DNA of 64,000 bases from the NCBI GenBank assembly GCA_018873245.2, contig JAEMBT020000009.1, forward strand, positions 4,636,242 through 4,700,241. Direction: 5' to 3'. The position numbers were made by a program, and so were the translations under genes. Shown piece by piece: positions 47,401-58,625 of this stretch. The notes beneath the pieces were generated by a model. It worked only from the letters and a program-made list of their open reading frames with translations. It made no database searches and was not told where the DNA came from. The first letter of the stretch is position 1, and each line of letters opens with the position of its first letter. This DNA is from Archegozetes longisetosus (Eukaryota > Arthropoda > Arachnida > Sarcoptiformes > Trhypochthoniidae).

Positions 47401-50400
47401 ATAACATACAATCATATTAGAAGTGATTTAAATTAAATAACATCTTATTTATATCAAACTTAGAAACAGATCAAAAGTTGATTAAACTCTTTAATGAAAA
47501 ATCCATAAAATTCAGTTCAAAATCATAATTACGGTCAATGTTAACAGAGTTCTCTATAATTAATGTTTGAAATTATTGTAATTTCGCTAAACGATTGTTT
47601 ATAAATGTTTTTGAGGAGGAACGGAATAAGTGACTGGTTATACAGCATTACAATTGACCCGTTCTTATTGAAAAAGCATTTAATTACTTTATAGTGAAAT
47701 GCCGGACATATGGCTCTACTAGTTCTAAATGACTTGTAATTTGAAAACTTATTTACTTTTAATTATATGTTTTCATACATTTTAGATGAAAGCGGAACAT
47801 CATTAGCATCAAATCGAAAGACAAAGACATTCTCAGAAATACTTAACGAAAAAGCAAAGTCTGGTCACAGAATTGGCTACAATTTACATAAGTATATAGA
47901 CGGGGACTTTGAAAACGAAAACCAACTCAGATTTGACTTCGACAACAGCTATGGTAAAAAGTTTAATATTTGTTTGGACTCAATCCATAGATTATAAAAA
48001 CAATTAAACGAGGAGATAATATTATTTACGAATAGTTTTAATCTTATAATAACAATAATAAATTTATAACTACGAAACGCATTCTTGTTTCGATTACAAC
48101 TACCGGTATATAAGACTGTTATCGCTTATCATTCCCTCTACTTTTAATTTGAATGCCTTTGTATCTCTAGTTATGTCTCATTTGATACTTATTTTTGTTT
48201 TAGTCGTTTCTAAAAACAAATTATTCTCTCATTAAAACAAATATTTTAATCGATTAGTTCTCATATAAAAGTTAATCTCCATATAAGATACTTCATCAAT
48301 ACAACCAATACTTCATAAATTGGTTCTCATATTAGGAAAAGTCATTTCAAATCTAATTATTATTTTGGTTTTGTTCAACAGAATCGAACGAAAACGACAA
48401 AAATTCGGACGAGAGCTATAAATCAAATGATAATATGAGTGAAGATAGTAAACAGACCAACAATAATAAGAACAAGAAATCTGGTTTGGGAGATGTTATA
48501 GTATTCGATACTTCGTTATTAGAAGAATTTAGTTATAACCATAAGCGACAGGACAGTAGTGAAGATTCATCTGATGTCAACATTAACAGCAACAGTGCAG
48601 AAGTAATTAATAGTGAGGTTAAACCGGCAAAAAGTAACAGTTCTGGTGATAAAAATCAGTTGATTCTCAATAATAGTAACAATAATTTTGAAGTTAATAA
48701 TAAGACACCAGTTGTTGACGGCAATAATGATAATGATAATGATAATGAAAATGATAATGATTCAAAATCGGACAAAGTGAAAGTCGAGATAAAGGACTGG
48801 AAACAAAATCAACAAAGAGATAATGTTTTAATGTACTTATTGCAACAAGAACAGCATCAAACGCAACATCAGTTGAATGATGAACAAGTCTTAAGCCATC
48901 ATAATAGTAGCTATGAGGTAGAAGAGGATGAAGAAGAAGATGATGAAGAGCTGGAGCGATTGAGATTAGATCAGGAAAGGTCGTTTAAGGCTAAGTTATC
49001 GGCTTTTGAGAGTTTGGCCAAACAGGAAGAGAACACTTCTTTTAATAATCATAATAGTATTAACAATAATAGATTAGTAAATAGTAGTAAAACCAAGACT
49101 AGAGATGAGTCTAAGAGACCTCCGCCTGCTGTTGAAGAACTGCTTCATAGCGAACAACAACAGCTTCAACAAAGACCAGTCTACGAGAGACCACAATATG
49201 AAGACAATGATGTTGATAGCGAAGAAGTGGTTAACGCCCGTATACAACAATTGCACATCGAGAGACAAAGAGCTCAACAAAAACAACAACAGAATCACAA
49301 CAATAATGGACAGCAGCTTATATCTCAACAACAAGGAGTACAGCAACTGCCACAGCAACAAGTAGTCTACCAGTCATTAAATTATTTACAGACGTCTCAG
49401 AATCAGAATCCGTCCCAACAGTTGTCACAGCCAGTGCAACAGCAGCAGAATCAAAGACATTATGATCAGCAACAACATCAAAATCAGAGACATTACGATC
49501 AACAACAGTACTACCTAATGGATGAACCGATTGTTAAGCAGAACCAGACACCAGTGAGAAGTCCAAAACAAACCAGAGGAGGGCCTGTTGTTTCGCCGCC
49601 AACTCAACACAAGCAGCAAATGCCATATCAGCAGCCAATTCAACCACAAGAACATCTTTATGTCAATCAAAAGCAGCTCTTGATGAATCAGTCGTCAAAT
49701 CATCCGCAATATTATGAACAGTTGGAATCTCATGAGAGGTTTGGGTCTATTTCTTCAAAATATTAATCCGATTATTAACAAATTACTATTTGCAGAATTC
49801 AATTAAGTTTTCAATACTTAGACCGGATAATCAATAATTTTTAATTGTAAAATATTTGAAATCTCATTCTTAGGTATGGATCGCCTATTCGTGAATATTA
49901 TGATACGAGTTACGAAAAACCACAACAAATAGCAGAAACATCTGCACCACAGCCGCAACAGATACCAAAAGAAGCCTCTTATTCATCTACACATAACCAA
50001 TATTTATATTATCCAAAGCCATATGCGAACAAAAGTCCACAACAAGTCCCAAATCCGATCCAGAAGCCAGTAATGATTTCACAGCAACAAAAACAAACAA
50101 ATACACGAACACAACAACCGGTAGCTATAAAGCAGTCGAAACCACAGCCACCGGCACCTAAACCACCACAACAACAAATTGGTTATAATCAAAACCATTG
50201 GCTACTACAAGAGGCAGAACTTCGTCGGCAATTGGCATCTATACCCACTCAGTCATCAATCCCTTCAACTGTGTCGGCGACTCAAAGGCCGACAACTTCT
50301 GCTACTTCAGGGCATAAGTCGACTTCTGGTCCTCAGAAGGGAATGCTTTCAGTTAGCGGCAAAAAGAAGTGTTCGAGTTGTGGCGATGAGTTGGGCAGAG

Positions 50401-51083
50401 GATGTGCTGCTATGGTTGTCGAGTCACTATCTCTTTATTATCATATTAATTGTTTTCGATGTTCTGTTTGTAATATTCAATTGGGTTTGTAATGATTTTG
50501 TTGTTTCATCTTTAGATCATCTATCATTTTGTTGATCAATTAACTGATAATTCAGTACACTTTATGTATAAGATAAGGTGGTAAATGTGGTAAATTTCTC
50601 ATGAGATTATATATTTTTAAGGTCAACTGAATTATAAGATAATTAATTGACCAAATGATCGATGAATAGTGAGATTTCTAAAAGTTTTCTAAAGTTTAAT
50701 TTCGTTAAAATCTTTTTAGATTAATGCTTTTGTTCAAATACCTGATAATTAGTTAGTCTTGATCTTAGTCCTAATTCGTTAAGAAAAAGTATTATTAAAT
50801 TATAGATAAAATTTAAATTTTGCACTACTTTTGATCCAATCTAAAAGTTATCAATCATTTAAAATGTTTTTATCTTTTAATTTCAGGTAACGGTACGGTT
50901 GGAACAGATGTGAGAGTTCGTAATCATAAGCTTCACTGTCAAAACTGTTATTCAAACGATGAAGGTTTCAATTAATTTCAATAATTATCTCAAATATATC
51001 TAACCTTTCCATCAACAAAATAATTAATTGTTATTTCATTTCTCTTCCTATTTGTAGCCGGTCTTAAATTTAGTCGCGTTTAA
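43997..51083 (+). CDS. LIM-domain protein of the LMO7/LIMCH1/Smash family
   Basis: Seven coding exons (43997-44230, 44815-44947, 47786-47953, 48382-49738, 49874-50484, 50887-50964, 51058-51083) join in frame to 868 residues. The N-terminal part has [19 protein letters not shown] followed by the coiled [16 protein letters not shown] block typical of LMO7/LIMCH1 relatives. Exons 3-5 are disordered: an Asp/Asn run, acidic stretches and a long Gln-rich region. A single C-terminal LIM domain (about 797-855) has all eight ligands, C-x2-C-x20-H-x2-C-x2-C-x2-C-x21-C-x2-C, and GAAMVIESL-like [13 protein letters not shown]. Family members are junction or actin-associated scaffolds; fly Smash acts at adherens junctions. 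No calponin-homology domain is seen upstream, though a 5' exon could be missed. The ATG at 43997 was chosen because the open frame to its left has no ATG. Confidence 0.92.
44401..44447. repeat. (GA)n microsatellite in the first coding intron of the LIM gene
   Basis: About 23 perfect GA units, 170 bp after the exon 1 donor. Confidence 0.97.
44711..44800. repeat. 10-bp tandem repeat TGTGRTYYTA just before LIM gene exon 2
   Basis: Eight to nine decamer units (TGTGGTCCTA, TGTGATTTTA, TGTGGTTCTA and so on) end 14 bases before the acceptor at 44813-44814. They therefore make up most of the sequence where branch point and polypyrimidine tract should lie. Confidence 0.9.
45715..45785. repeat. TTATAACTTNTTATARAC tandem repeat
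   Basis: Three to four units of about 21 bp in the second coding intron of the LIM gene. Confidence 0.8.
47108..47157. repeat. GAAAAGTTTTTTT tandem repeat
   Basis: Three to four units of 13-14 bp in the second coding intron of the LIM gene. Confidence 0.85.
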
Positions 51084-52034
51084 CAAATCATACAAAGAAT
51101 GAAAACTTTTGAAACTCAAGTATTTTTCATCACAAGTATCACAAAATATATACAAAAAACATTAAATATTATATAAAACTTAAATAGAAAATTATTTACA
51201 CCATTTCCTAAACTCTTTCGCTGTTTTTACTACTAATTATGAAGACCTTTGAAACTTAACAAATATTGTGCAAAAAACTTGTTATTCACTTAAGAAATAA
51301 TGTGTTAATTAAATATCTATTATATTATAATATATTTTTTAACTATTAAGGCAATACTATTGCAAATTATATGCAGTTATGCGATGAAACAATTCGTGTC
51401 AACCATTTTTTAGATTATAATCAAACCATTTTTGAGAATATTTACATTTAGTGAAACTGTTTTTTGAAGTAGTTTTCAATTTAGAAGTTATTCATCACTT
51501 AATTATTCGCTGTGTTATTAAAAAGAAACTAGAATTGAAACTTGAATTTTATAGACTATTGTTAGATAAGATTTTTGTACTTCAGTCGGCGTTAGTATAA
51601 AACGATGTCTTTTGACTTGAATTTTTTGTATGTACTGAAAATTGCAATTCTTTTAATATAAAATAAAATCTAAATAATTGAATGCTTCATTTAGTTATTT
51701 TCTATCAATTTCTTATAACTTTATTCAAGACTAACAGTTTTAATAGTTTGAATTGAGTACGAGGTGGATATCAATTTCATATAAAACATATTATATAGCA
51801 TTTAATTTGATTAATAATAAAATTATTAATTATAAACAAAGTTTAACTCATTAAAAATCTCTTCAGTTGATGAAAAGGCTCTATAAAAATGATTAGTTTT
51901 TCTCAAATGTAAATCAGATAAGTTGACAATCAGTTTATTTTGAAAGGTATGGAAACAAATAAAAAATATTAAACAGAAAATAAATTAATTTGTAACTAAA
52001 TAACAAAACTTATATTTTATAAATATTCATTGTT
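51084..52034. other. Intergenic region between convergent LIM and BLOC1S1 genes
   Basis: AT-rich, with no ORF. It holds the two facing 3' untranslated regions; several AATAAA/AATATA-like words are present but none can be chosen as the signal. Confidence 0.6.
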
Positions 52035-52856
52035 TTATTCTTTTTGTCCACATTTATACGTATATTCAAGAGCCGAAGAAACAGTTCTCATATCGGTCTC
52101 AATAGATTTGGCCCAATTTTGAACATCTCCCAATTGCTTAAGAGATTTATTGAAGTTATTCATTAAAGTTAACCATTGATTGACTGAACGCGAAAATTGT
52201 GTTACATTTTGGACCAATTGTTTGGCTTCTGAGTCAAGTTTTCGTTGATTTAGATACGTTTGAGCCACACTAAAATGAATGAAACAATCAATTTTAATGC
52301 TTTTTTACTAATACACAGTTTGAAAAGTATTCAATTTTTAACTTTTCAAGAGTTAACTAAAAATAAGACTTAATTAAAAGGTTTTTGAAATTTGTCTAAA
52401 GTTGAGCTCAACTTAAAATTAGACTAAAATAAAGGGCAAAATTTGTAAATATAAAACTTGCCAATCATTTCTATAATTAGGAATAAATGTGGACTTCTAA
52501 TCAAACCTTAAAATGATTTATTATAGAAATAAAACTTAATTGTTTACTAAATCACTGATGAATACAACTGCAGATTAAGGACAAAATAAGAGAAAAACGT
52601 GACAACAAATTTCAGTCAATTAAATTGAAATAAATGCGAATTATTGACAAATTTACCCGTCATTCAAATGATTAACGAGACTTGAAGTCAATTCAATTGA
52701 ACTATTGATGGCTTCGTTTCGTTTGGCCTCTAATTAAATGATAAGAAAAATGAATAAAATTTGTTAAAGAATACAGAAAATAATGAAATACAAACCAATT
52801 TGTTCTCTTTTCTTATTTTGTTTCAATTGATGCTCTTTTAGCATAGAAGACAACAT
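52035..52856 (-). CDS. BLOC1S1: BLOC-1 subunit 1 (BLOS1/GCN5L1)
   Basis: Three exons, 52796-52856, 52657-52729 and 52035-52269, join in frame to 122 residues, matching the family length of about 125. The protein begins MLSSMLKEHQLKQNKKREQI. It continues through a helical linker (EAINSSIELTSSLVNHLND) and ends with the highly conserved block containing VAQTYLNQRKLDSEAKQL, NNFNKSLKQLGDVQNWAKSI and ETDMRTVSSALEYTYK. BLOC1S1 is a small coiled-coil subunit shared by BLOC-1, which forms tubular carriers for lysosome-related organelles, and BORC, which positions lysosomes through Arl8. It also has reported roles in mitochondrial protein acetylation. The donor of intron 1 is GTTTGT. The gene is complete and intact and is convergent with the LIM gene. 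Confidence 0.96.
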
Positions 52857-53950
52857 ATTAATTAATGATTTAATTAATGTTTTGATTATGACTGAAAAGG
52901 AGGTTTAACAATGTAAACAAATACATGTTTCAATCATATCGATAATCGACAGTACTTAAACAATTTTCAACTATAACCAAACTAAAAACGCGATATCTAA
53001 CACTTGTTTATTATATATGAAGTTCATATAAAATGTATGGAGAACCTCAATTTAAGATACAGTACTTTTTGTTTGGTTAACATCACTCTCAAATCATTTA
53101 TAACCATAGTGACACCTATCGGGTACATTTAATACTAGAGAAGAGAGCACATTTTATTAATTCGAATCTTAAAGAGAAATTCTAGCTTATGATACAAAGT
53201 CGAAAAAATATTTGATCAAGTAGCTCACTTTTTCCCAGATAATTTTATATGAAATAATTTGATCAAATAACTTCATATGACGTTAGATAATTCTCAGATA
53301 ATTTTTATCTTTCGCAAAAAAGATAATCCAATTTATTGCCAAATCAAGTTATGATATGATCGTAGATACCATTTTACCGCTTTTTTAGTACATGTCTTAA
53401 GTACTTATATAAAAATAAAAATTTCCATTACATGTAATTAGAGCTTGTGGCATTATTACATGTAACAATACATTGAGAAAACACTATGTGAAAGACTGAC
53501 ACGTTTTATTAATCATAGTTTAATTTCTTATATGTTATTTCAAATGAATTCTAATTAAATAATTGGCAATCATTATCTTCAATTTCTACTTCGGCATCAT
53601 TGGTGCAATTTATGAACTTTACATACATGTTGAACATTTAAATATATACTTCAAGGGCATTGTAATCTTCGATGATGAGAAAATTAAGGTATAGTTATAT
53701 GTAAGGAGTTTACTTCTGGTGTTCGCCAATTTTTTTAACTCATAATTAAGGATTGAGGTTCTGTCTAACAGCGCTCCAAGTGACTGTCATCATGACAACG
53801 ACAGGCGCCGCGGCAAAAGACCTCATTTTAAAGGCTTTAAAGATGTGTTAATATTGATTATATTCTTCTTAATAAATGCATCTACTTAGTCGAGGTCCAA
53901 CTTTTCCTCGATGAATAAATGTTTGACTTCGGAGATGTGAGTAAAATATA
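52857..53950. other. Intergenic region upstream of BLOC1S1
   Basis: It should contain the BLOC1S1 promoter. A short GC-rich patch near 53770-53815 (GACAGGCGCCGCGG) stands out from the AT-rich background. No gene is seen. Confidence 0.45.
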
Positions 53951-54730
53951 TTGCAACATATAAATGAAAAATTAATGTTTTTTCTATTTCAAGAGCATTT
54001 CTTTGAGTTAGCTCACGAACTCACGAATTCTGATAGAGATTCAAGACTTAATTTTATAAGGAGACTTGCCTCTACTCCAAGAGGCTTGGATCAACTCAAA
54101 TGTATCGATATTTTGTTAGGTATAAAGAAAAGGAAACCAAGTTAAAGATTTCTTCCATATTAGTAAAGGCTGCATTAGTAACAGCTACAAAAGAGGGAGA
54201 GCTGCACCCTACCAGCAGAAGCTACGCCATTAACAGCTCTTCCAGCAGTTTGACCAAAACAATAGCTCAAACGTTGGAGAAGCAAAATTTAGTTGCAATG
54301 AACTACGAGTTTGGTCGATCTGTTGACCAGGTTCAAGAAGAGTACAAATTATTAATTGTCAGTATTACAACGATGTTATAGAAGAGGATCATGGAATTAT
54401 ACAAGACAAATTACTAATTATGATCAATCATAAGTCTGACTAAATTTTTAGATTTAGAATTACCGATTATGATATTTTTGGAATCCAAGACTATTACTAT
54501 GCCTGGAAAGGAAATGACAATGGTGTGGAAGTTCCCAAACCATTAGGATTGAGTCACCTTCACTGCAATAATTTCGCACAGACCCTCAGGTGAATACACA
54601 CAACTCTACAGATGGCGGTAATATACAATGAAAATATTTCATGAGTACGTTAAAGAGAATTTTGTCGATAATAGCATGAAAAAATCTATTGCGTATGATA
54701 TTGAATTATTCCCTCAGCTTCCACAATAAT
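53950..54730 (+). pseudogene. Coding-like remnant of unknown family
   Basis: Open stretches in changing frames occur at 53990-54120 (HFFELAHELTNSDRDSRL, RRLASTPRGLDQL, preceded by TTTCAAG and followed by GGTATAA, like an exon), 54130-54381 (ILVKAALVTATKEGELHP, SSSSLTKTIAQTLEKQNL) and about 54455-54600 (YDIFGIQDYYYAWKGNDNG). The composition is clearly protein-coding, but stops and shifts break the frame. No family is recognised. It could be a decayed cellular gene, a transposon gene or an integrated viral sequence. Confidence 0.4.
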
Positions 54731-54879
54731 TCGTCCCATAATATATTAAAGCAATAAAAGAAAGGAGAAAGATTGCGTGGAAATAAATATACCGAAACCG
54801 TTTATTGAATTAAGGGAAATATTGAAATTACAGATAATTCGAATTTGTTTATATTGTAAAAACGTATTTCTAAGCTTCT

Positions 54880-55883
54880 ATTTAAACATGAAAGTATAGT
54901 TTAATTAAATTTCCAGACTTCGTTGTAAAGACCTTTCTAGTTTTAGACCCTGTTATGTCTTTGACAACTTCATTAACATTATCTATGAAGGCATGAATGG
55001 TATTGACTTTGCAGTGACCTATGAGAAGATTGAGCACATGAGCCACACATCTTACGCCAATAATATGGCTACTTTTCCTCTAGTTCTTCTTGAGCCAATA
55101 TCATAGACAAACCATTATCTGAAACAATTACCTCAACTTTTTTTGTTCAATGATTGTTGTAACCTTTCTATTTCTCCTTGAAGTAGAATATTTTTAACCA
55201 ATTCGCCTCCTATTTCAGTACTTTCAAAAACAGAAATCGTTATATTGAGAACTGCTAATTGGTAGATATTTTCCCAGTCATCGATTGCTATCGCGACACT
55301 TTCACATTCTTTGAGTATTTTATTAAATTCTTGTCGAGCTTTTTTGCCCCACATTTCTAAGACTGCATTTTTTAAATTGATAAGTCGAAGGCTTGAATCC
55401 GGTTTGCATTCCCTCAAAAAAGCCATCACCAAAAATGGTTTCTAATAAGATTTAAAGGTATGCTACCGTCGATAAATAACATTCACCAGCAATTCAATCA
55501 TTTGCTCGTTCTTTGTTTTGTTCATTTGGTTGACATAGCTATTAATATGTGATGAAGACTGTATTGACATTTGTAAAAGCCTGATTTCCTCAATTAATAT
55601 CATCTGTTGCATTATTAGCATCAAATGGTTGTGACACTCCTTCTGGAGGTATGCAAGCATCTGATTCTGTTGGCCCTATCATTAACAGTTTTCCCTTACT
55701 TTTCATTACTACATCCTTGAATCGTTTTCTTACAATTATAAGAATTTTATTATAAATCATAGTATGTCTCTTGCATTTTGGGGCACGTTTTATCTGATTA
55801 TGTGATTTATAATTGTATTTAAATCGTGTATCTGTTCTAATACCAGAAACATGCGTCCAATGCAGCCAGATAGGGTCTGACAT
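54880..55883 (-). pseudogene. hAT transposase, degenerate
   Basis: The frame starts at 55883 (MSDPIWLHWTHV, a BED-finger-like opening, with KCKRH further on) and is broken near 55590 and 55460. 55133-55432 carries MVMAFLRECKPDSSLRLINL and VAIAIDDWENI, the degraded equivalent of the hAT T-D-x-W segment. Further left are VIVSDNGLSM and, in another frame, VRCVAHVLNLL, the conserved hAT Asp and C-x-x-H-x-L-N-L blocks. The C-terminal dimerisation motif was not found and no element ends were identified. Confidence 0.75.
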
Positions 55884-56637
55884 CTATTGAAACCAAAAAT
55901 TAACTATGATTCAGATTAGAGATCGCATACCAATCTATAAATAATGGCTCCCGGATGTCGCTATTACTGCAGTTATAGGGTACCTATTATTAAGCTTTTA
56001 GGTAAAATTAAATAAACTTAATTAATAGATCTATTTTTAATGCTTTAAATACTTCTTGTGTGACAATTGACCTTTATCCAAAAATAGTTCATTAGATTTC
56101 AAGATATGAATGAGTTATTTAAAAGCGAGGCGTTTGGCACCAGAGTTTAAATGCCCTAACTTTAATCGTAATTCTCGCTGTCGTCGCTACCTACGACAGA
56201 GGGTGCCGGATAATACTCAATACTTACTCATAATCATATTTTGACTAAATATAAGCAGGAACTAAGTCATAACATACACTATAAGAGCTTATTGAAATTA
56301 TCAATATTACCAAGTTTTAGAAATGTTTCTCAGATCTTCCGAATTTGGTAATTGTCAACAAATCTTGCAAAATTTCTTAAAGGATCAGAAAAATTCTTGT
56401 AAAGTGAATAGAGATTGGAATTTTAAACCATAACTTCTCTAAACTAGTGTGAACCGCATGTTAAGCTAACCTTAACATGAAATTCAAATTTTAACAAAGG
56501 TTTTGTAAACACTCTTCATTTATTATTGGATTGTGTATAACAATAGCTTTTGAAATATAAATAAATGTATTAAAAATTTTTTTTAATTTTTTAAAAGTAT
56601 AAAAGTATTTTTTAAAATAATTTTAATAATATTCAAA
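55884..56637. other. AT-rich spacer
   Basis: No supported feature. Confidence 0.5.
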
Positions 56638-58625
56638 ATGGAAAGAAGTGCTTCATCAATAAAATTTTTTATGACAAAAAAATTAAAGCTTATTAGGTGG
56701 TGTTAAGTACTGATGAGAAAAACAAGTTGTAGTGTAAAGTTTGTGACAAAAGCAATAACTTTACAGACAAGGATCTTATTACTATCTAACGTATAAGTGC
56801 GTTTTATATACGCGCGTATTTAAGGTGAAACTACTCTATTATTTGGCGCGAAGTTCACCTTAAATACGTGCGTATTTAAGCCTCACAAAGTGAGGTCAGC
56901 TCCAAAAAAGTCAGTTTCACTTTAAACGCGCACTTTTCATGACACATTATAAACATGTGTAATTGAAACGAATTGTGATACTTTTGTTTAATGAAACTTA
57001 ACATATAATTATCGATCATTAAGTTAAAACAAATTCAATTAAAATCCTTATTCCTCAAAATAACTAAGTGCCTCAAAGTAACACAAAAAATTATATGTCA
57101 TCTAGTGCGTATTTAAAGCGAATTTATTAGTGTTTCACTTTAAATACGTGCGTGTTTAAGACTATTTTTTGTGGTCCATAAAAAAGTCCAGTTTCGTTTT
57201 GAATACGCGCGTATTTAAAGCGCACTTATACGTTAGGAAGATTTTTTGAGTGTCAGAGTAATTTTAATTATTTTTGGCTAAAACACATCAATATAAGTTG
57301 TTTAAAATTAGCTGCTCAGATTATATTTTTAATGCTTAAATTGCAATTTAATTAAAAGTACTTAATATGGGCAATAATGGTAATCTATTATAATAGTATG
57401 CCTATTATAACAATAATAGGCATACCATTCTAGTCTTATTATAAAAGTATAAGAAATTAAAATTAAAGTTTACTTGAATTCAAGTATCAATTATGAAACA
57501 TTAAAATTCAACACAATAATCAAGTAAAAGCAATTTTAATAATGATTGCAATAGCGGTTCAATATATTTTGTAGTAGATGTTACGGCAATACAAGTAATC
57601 TTTAGAGGCCCGCTTTTTAAATACTCAATTTATAAAAAAAATTTAGCAACTCAGCAACTAATTTTTTATAAAATTTTCAATTACTTATATTGACGGATAT
57701 TTTAGCCAAAAATAAAGATTGCTTTGTGACACCCAAAAAACTTCTCTAGTAAGTGTTTTATCTCATTTTATAAGTGGTAAACGCAAGGAAATAATTGGTA
57801 TAAGTCAATTAAAATACATTACAATTTGTTTACAAAGTGCCATCACTTTAGAACTGAAGTATCAGCACTATTCAGACTTAGCCAAAGTCTTGCTTTCAAC
57901 TGTTATTCCGCAACATTCTTAAAATGTAAATTTAATATCATTTTCGAAAAACACTAAAGAGAATTAGCCCAAAATTTCAAATATGTTATCATTGTCAGAG
58001 GAGTGTACAGCGATACAATTAAAAAGCTCTTGAAATATTAGGTGACAATGATATTTTAAATTCTCGATAAGCCCCAAGATTCATATCAACAATATCTGGT
58101 CCACATTTTAGTTGGTTCCATAAATGCGATCTACTGCAAACTTATGCTAATCAAAACTCAACGTGGTTAATCCCAAATCATATTACTTTCCTTCAAGGAA
58201 CAAACAATGGAATGAGCATCATTTTTAAGAATAATATTAAATATGAGAATTCTAATTGGCGGTTACGGATCAGTTACGTTGCGTGTTATGCTAAAAACTG
58301 TTGAAGATTAGAAGCAATCTTATTCAATTACAATGCATATATATTTTTAGTACTTGTTCTAAGTTTGTTATGAAAAATATGCGACGAAAATGTATTTGTG
58401 GATTAATTTATTTAATGAAAAAAGCTTTAAGAAAATCTCCACTAATGCAACAAATATTTAAAATTGAAACGAATCTACCACTCTCACCAAATGAATTTAT
58501 AATAATATGGAATAGTTAGTTAAATACTGCATTTTACTATGCCAAAAATCACTCTCTGATTTGTAGTTTCATAAACAACTTAGAGAATATTTCTAAATCT
58601 GTTAAAAATGTTAAAACGGGTCTAC
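56638..58625 (+). pseudogene. hAT-like transposase remnant interrupted by a MITE
   Basis: An ATG at 56638 opens a short finger-like stretch (VKFVTKAI in one frame, KVCDKSNNFTDKDL in another), which stops at the MITE. Right of it are degraded segments. An open stretch at 57719-57922 is followed by a region near 58500-58600 reading W-N-S-stop-LNTAFYYAKNH, which resembles the R-W-x-x-W-L-x-x-A-x-Y-Y block of ZBED/hAT proteins. Frames shift repeatedly. Family placement is likely but the copy is badly worn. Confidence 0.5.
56786..57236. mobile_element. CpG-rich MITE with iterated TACGCGCGTA motif
   Basis: Inverted ends CTAACGTATAAGTGCG at 56786 and, inverted, ending at 57236. The palindromic core AAATACGYGCGTATTTAA occurs complete or partial about five times inside (about 56808, 56862, 57107, 57143, 57203). 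The interior has no ORF. No target duplication could be defined. It is conspicuous because CG dinucleotides are otherwise rare here. Confidence 0.75.

Noticed and set aside
49074..49361. Leu-rich membrane-like ORF on the minus strand
   Set aside because: It is antisense to the Gln-rich exon of the LIM gene; CAA/CAG codons read as TTG/CTG in reverse.
31314..52856. A functional gene cluster linking CCDC93, the LIM gene and BLOC1S1
   Set aside because: They belong to separate complexes, lie up to 18 kb apart in mixed orientation, and nothing in the sequence links their regulation.
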